A stretch of DNA of 64,000 nucleotides from positions 861,501-925,500 of the forward strand of contig NZ_CP065139.1 of NCBI RefSeq assembly GCF_015693305.1, in the 5' to 3' direction. This document shows, in pieces, positions 61,041 to 64,000 of the stretch; the stretch's first letter is position 1, and the number at the start of each line of letters is the position of its first letter. The DNA comes from Sphingobium sp. Cam5-1 (GTDB taxonomy: Bacteria > Pseudomonadota > Alphaproteobacteria > Sphingomonadales > Sphingomonadaceae). Both the position numbers and the translations under genes were made by a program. The notes under the pieces are model-generated. The model did no database searches. It had not been told where the DNA came from and saw only the letters and a list, made by a program, of their open reading frames with translations.

Positions 61041-62213
61041 TCATCCTCTAGGTTCTCTTGGCATAGCTAATCCGCGTTCGGCGATGATGTTGCGCTGGAT
61101 CTGGTCGGTTCCGGCGTAGATGGTATCGGATCGAGACATGAGGTGCATGGTTGTGAGGGCGCCCATGCGTTCGTCGTTGATGCCTATTTCGCCCTCTTGT
61201 CCCATTACCGCCATGGCGAGGTCGCCAAGCGCGACATGCCAGCGGGACCAGTAGAGTTTGTAGGTGTATGCGGCGCCGGTGAGTTCGGGGTTGGCTTCGC
61301 CGCCTGAGAGCATGCGCAGGGCGTTGTAGCGCATGATCTTGAGCCCGGCATGGGCGGTGGCGATCTTCTGGCGGGTGAGCGGGTCTTGTGCCTTGCCGTT
61401 GGCCTTGGCGATGGCGATGATGTCGTCCAGTTCGTTCCTGAACTGCATCTGCTGGGCGAGGGTGGAGACGCCGCGTTCAAAGCCAAGGAGGGCCATGGCA
61501 ACCTTCCAGCCTTCGCCTTCTTCGCCGATGCGGTCCATGGCGAGGGCTTGCGCTCCATCGAAGAACACCTCGGCAAATTCGGCCTCGCCGGTCATCTGGC
61601 GGATGGGGCGGGGGGTGACCCCGGGCTGGTCCATGGGGACCATGAGGAAGGAGAGGCCCTTGTTGCCGACGCTGCCGGGCTCTGTGCGGGCAACGACGAA
61701 GCACCAGTCGGCGATCGTGCCCATCGAGGTCCAGATCTTCTGCCCGTCGATGATGTACGTATCGCCTTCCAGGCGTGCCTTGGTCTTCACATTGGCCAGG
61801 TCCGATCCTGCGCCGGGTTCAGAATAGCCCTGGCACCAGATCGCCTTGCCGGTGGCGATGTCGGGGAGGAACCGGGCCTTTTGCTCCTCGGTGCCCATGG
61901 CGATCAGCGTCGGCCCGAGCAGTTCGACCCCCAGATGCCCCGCGCGCGGCGGACCCTTGGCTCTGGCATATTCCTCGGCGAAGATGATCTGCTGCGCGAT
62001 CGAGGCGCCGCGCCCGCCCCATTGCTCAGGCCAGCCAATGACGCTCCAGCGCGCCTCACCCAGGGCTGCTTCCCAGGCGCGGCGCTCCTCGACATTGTCG
62101 ACCTGGTTGGTCTGGCCGCGAATGGCCTTGAACGGACCGCTAAGCTGTTCGTTGAGCCAGCTCGCGGCCTCTTGCCGAAAGGCTTTCAATTCAGGGGCGA
62201 AGGCGAGTTGCAT
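61041..62213 (-). CDS. acyl-CoA dehydrogenase
   Basis: A 390-residue full-length acyl-CoA dehydrogenase: 'WPEQWGGRGASIAQQIIFAEEYARAKGP' in the N-terminal domain, 'CQGYSEPGAGSDLANVKTKA' in the middle domain, 'IDGQKIWTSMGTIADWCF', and 'YAGTDQIQRNIIAERGLAMP' at the end. It resembles FadE-type enzymes that act on bulky CoA esters. It starts 3 bp after the thiolase stop, in a minus-strand beta-oxidation operon. Confidence 0.93.
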   Translation of the reverse strand: MQLAFAPELKAFRQEAASWLNEQLSGPFKAIRGQTNQVDNVEERRAWEAALGEARWSVIGWPEQWGGRGASIAQQIIFAEEYARAKGPPRAGHLGVELLGPTLIAMGTEEQKARFLPDIATGKAIWCQGYSEPGAGSDLANVKTKARLEGDTYIIDGQKIWTSMGTIADWCFVVARTEPGSVGNKGLSFLMVPMDQPGVTPRPIRQMTGEAEFAEVFFDGAQALAMDRIGEEGEGWKVAMALLGFERGVSTLAQQMQFRNELDDIIAIAKANGKAQDPLTRQKIATAHAGLKIMRYNALRMLSGGEANPELTGAAYTYKLYWSRWHVALGDLAMAVMGQEGEIGINDERMGALTTMHLMSRSDTIYAGTDQIQRNIIAERGLAMPREPRG

Positions 62214-62216
62214 GGA

Positions 62217-63419
62217 TCAGGCGACCTCGAACAGACCGGCAGCACCCATGCCGCCCGCGACGCACATGGAGACGACCACATATTTGACGCCGCGGCGCTT
62301 GCCTTCGATGAGGGCATGGCCAACCAGGCGCGATCCGGTCATGGCGAAGGGATGGCCAATGGCGATGCCGCCGCCATTGACGTTCAATTTCTCAGGATCG
62401 ATGCCGAGCGTGCGCTGGCAATAGATCGCCTGGTTGGCAAAGGCTTCGTTGATTTCCCACAGGCCGATGTCGTCCATCTTGACCCCGGTGCGTTCCAAGA
62501 GCTTGGGGATGGCGAACACCGGGCCGATGCCCATTTCGTCAGCGCCGCAGCCTGCAACCTGAAAACCCCGATAGATGCCCAGGATAGGGAGCCCTTCCTT
62601 TTGCGCGGTGGCAAGGTCCATGACGACCTGGGCAGACGCGCCGTCGGAGAGCTGGCTGGCGTTACCCGCCGTCACATGCTTGCCTTCCTTGATGACGGTG
62701 CCGTTTTTGAACACGGGCTTCAATTCAGAAAGCTTCTCGTAAGTGGTGCCCGCGCGGATGCCCTCGTCCTTGGTCAGGGTCAGCTCTTCCTTGCCGGTCT
62801 CATTGCCTTCCTTGTCGAACAGGGCTTTCGTGACCGTGATCGGCACGATTTCATCGTCGAACTTGCCCGCTGCCTGGGCGGCGGCGGCGCGCTGCTGCGA
62901 CTGGGCGGCAAAGCGGTCCTGGTCCTCGCGGCTGATGCCATAGCGTTCAGCGACGATCTCGGCGGTCTCGATCATCACCATGTACGCGTTGGGATCGCGC
63001 GCCTTGATGAACTCGGAGCGGTTGCGGAAGGCGGGATAATGTTTGTCGATGGTGAGCGAGACATTCTCCACGCCACCCGAGACGGCGCAGTCGATCTCGT
63101 TGGCGATGATGCCGCGCGCCGCGAACGCCAGCGCGTTCAAGCCCGACGAGCATTTGCGGTCCATCGAAAAGCCGCTGGTGGTGTCGGGGAGGACCGATCC
63201 GTGGACGGTGAGGCGCCCGACATTGTAGCTTTGCGTGTTCCACTGGTTGGCAACGCCCAGATAGACGTCGTCGACGCGGGCGGGATCGATCCCGGCGCGG
63301 GCGATGGCGGCATCGACCACATGGGAGGACATGAACGGCGCTTCGGTGTCGTTGAACGCGCCGCGATAGGCTTTGCCAACGCCAGTGCGGGCGGTGGAGA
63401 TGATGGCTGCTTCACGCAT
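62217..63419 (-). CDS. acetyl-CoA C-acyltransferase (thiolase)
   Basis: A 400-residue thiolase that cleaves 3-ketoacyl-CoA. The nucleophile Cys90 is in '[13 protein letters not shown]', the catalytic His is in '[17 protein letters not shown]', and the second Cys is in '[14 protein letters not shown]'. The ATG at 63419 gives the standard '[17 protein letters not shown]' N terminus; the longer open frame to 63467 is not needed. It lies between the KSI homologue and an acyl-CoA dehydrogenase. Confidence 0.95.
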   Translation of the reverse strand: MREAAIISTARTGVGKAYRGAFNDTEAPFMSSHVVDAAIARAGIDPARVDDVYLGVANQWNTQSYNVGRLTVHGSVLPDTTSGFSMDRKCSSGLNALAFAARGIIANEIDCAVSGGVENVSLTIDKHYPAFRNRSEFIKARDPNAYMVMIETAEIVAERYGISREDQDRFAAQSQQRAAAAQAAGKFDDEIVPITVTKALFDKEGNETGKEELTLTKDEGIRAGTTYEKLSELKPVFKNGTVIKEGKHVTAGNASQLSDGASAQVVMDLATAQKEGLPILGIYRGFQVAGCGADEMGIGPVFAIPKLLERTGVKMDDIGLWEINEAFANQAIYCQRTLGIDPEKLNVNGGGIAIGHPFAMTGSRLVGHALIEGKRRGVKYVVVSMCVAGGMGAAGLFEVA

Positions 63420-63436
63420 TGAACAATATCCTTGGA

Positions 63437-63877
63437 TTAAAAGCCGTGCATGTTGGTGGGGCCCCAATAGGCGCGCATTTCGACGACCTCATTGGCTTCG
63501 TTGAAGCGGAAGGTGTCGATGACGTCGATGCGCTTGGCCCCGCCATCGAAGTTCAGGTTCACCGAGAAGGGAAAGACGGCATAGTCGCCCGCGACCCGGA
63601 CCGGGCCTTCGAGCTTGAGCTTCGCGCCGGTCTTCATGGACTGTGCGTAGAAGGCGCGGATTGCTTCGCGGCCCTTGTGGATGGGGGAGCCGATCGGGTC
63701 TTCGACGGTTGCATCAGCGGCATAGAGGGCGGCGACCTGGTCGGCGCTGCCTGCTTCGAACGCTGCGACATAGGCGTTGACGGCGGCTTCCATTTTTACA
63801 GGATCGGGCATGGGTCTTGCTCCAGCAGGGGTGGCGAGGAGAGCCAGGACGCAGGCGATGACGGTGCCCCGGCTCAT
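63437..63877 (-). CDS. ketosteroid-isomerase homologue, possibly exported
   Basis: A 146-residue NTF2-fold protein. Tyr36 ('[10 protein letters not shown]'), Asp60 ('TVEDPIGSP') and Asp121 ('VIDTFRFNE') reproduce the Comamonas ketosteroid isomerase triad with identical spacing (24 and 61). The first 22 residues ('[15 protein letters not shown]' core) look like a signal peptide. An ATG at 63811 has a better-placed GGAG and would give a cytoplasmic 124-residue form of family length. The operon also holds a probable MaoC-type protein, a thiolase and an acyl-CoA dehydrogenase. Confidence 0.85.
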   Translation of the reverse strand: MSRGTVIACVLALLATPAGARPMPDPVKMEAAVNAYVAAFEAGSADQVAALYAADATVEDPIGSPIHKGREAIRAFYAQSMKTGAKLKLEGPVRVAGDYAVFPFSVNLNFDGGAKRIDVIDTFRFNEANEVVEMRAYWGPTNMHGF

Positions 63878-63883
63878 AGTCCT

Positions 63884-64000
63884 TCAGCTTTCGGGAAAAT
63901 AGCGGTTGATGGTTTCGACCACGCAGGCGGGCTTGTCTTTTCCTTCGATCTCGACGGTGACGCGGATCACCGCCTGGATGGCGCCGCCCTTTACTTCCTC
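63884..64000 (-). CDS. C-terminal end of a probable MaoC-type (hot-dog) protein, truncated by window
   Basis: Only 38 residues are visible, ending 'VEIEGKDKPACVVETINRYF' plus three more before TGA. The 'GKDKPACVVE' ending is common at the C terminus of MaoC-like enoyl-CoA hydratases. That would fit the operon, whose next genes are a KSI homologue, thiolase and acyl-CoA dehydrogenase. The gap to the KSI start is 6 bp. The assignment is tentative. Confidence 0.55.
   Translation of the reverse strand, partial: EEVKGGAIQAVIRVTVEIEGKDKPACVVETINRYFPES

Noticed and set aside
61350..63422. A 690-residue open frame on the plus strand
   Set aside because: It lies opposite the thiolase and acyl-CoA dehydrogenase, which have full catalytic motifs. 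Its composition (Gly/Ala/Asp/Val-rich) is that of an antisense shadow in GC-rich DNA.

Overview
The window is GC-rich and about 90% coding. It reads as a catabolic region of an alphaproteobacterium, most likely a sphingomonad (Sphingobium/Novosphingobium/Sphingomonas type). The reasons are two large TonB-dependent receptors, dense clusters of SDRs, acyl-CoA dehydrogenases and NTF2-like enzymes, tightly overlapping ATGA gene junctions, and REP-like intergenic palindromes. This taxonomic call is an inference; no rRNA or other marker gene is present, and I saw no tRNA, phage or CRISPR.

Layout. 1-9540 (+): end of a LysR regulator, a large/small acyl-CoA dehydrogenase pair, an aldehyde dehydrogenase, then an alcohol dehydrogenase/sulfotransferase/TetR operon, and an HAPMO-like Baeyer-Villiger monooxygenase. 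9621-14031 (-): a five-gene coupled operon (DUF1214, VOC, TIM-barrel isomerase, Gfo/Idh/MocA dehydrogenase, SDR). 14273-19553: a probable HxD...H oxygenase (+), a ketosteroid-isomerase homologue (-), and a KshA-like Rieske oxygenase operon (+). 19761-25029 (-): luciferase-like oxidoreductase, LuxR regulator, TonB receptor, and a BaiE/bile-acid-dehydratase-like protein. 25207-30302: four SDRs and a GMC oxidoreductase. 30594-39340 (+): SRPBCC protein, LysR regulator and a seven-gene beta-oxidation-like operon containing an APH-type kinase next to an ACAD10/11-type dehydrogenase. 39449-42811: ferredoxin and P450, then two AraC regulators. 42937-46661: a B12-dependent acyl-CoA mutase with split cobalamin subunit, its MeaB chaperone and an EthD-like protein. 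46892-53742: second TonB receptor and a tripartite EmrAB/OMF efflux pump. 54137-58069: NTF2 proteins, alcohol dehydrogenase, VOC and a second DUF1214 protein. 58204-59926: a defective IS1595-type element with passenger genes, inserted in a REP palindrome. 60011-64000 (-): esterase, acyl-CoA dehydrogenase, thiolase, second ketosteroid-isomerase homologue and the end of a probable MaoC-type protein.

Taken together the genes look like uptake (TonB), ring and side-chain oxidation (Rieske, P450, BVMO, SDR, KSI), activated side-chain beta-oxidation, and branched acyl-CoA rearrangement of a polycyclic isoprenoid such as a steroid or bile acid. The steroid reading rests on specific residues: the Tyr/Asp/Asp catalytic set with family spacing in two KSI homologues, the Tyr/Asp/His/Asp set of BaiE in a third NTF2 protein, and KshA-like sequence around the C-terminal half of the Rieske enzyme.

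The most unusual item is the acyl-CoA mutase at 42937-46047. Three residues that define substrate and catalysis in methylmalonyl-CoA mutase appear replaced, so it may act on an unknown substrate. Other items worth attention are the kinase/dehydrogenase pair, the HxD...H protein, the paired DUF1214+VOC loci, and several strong palindromes at promoters.
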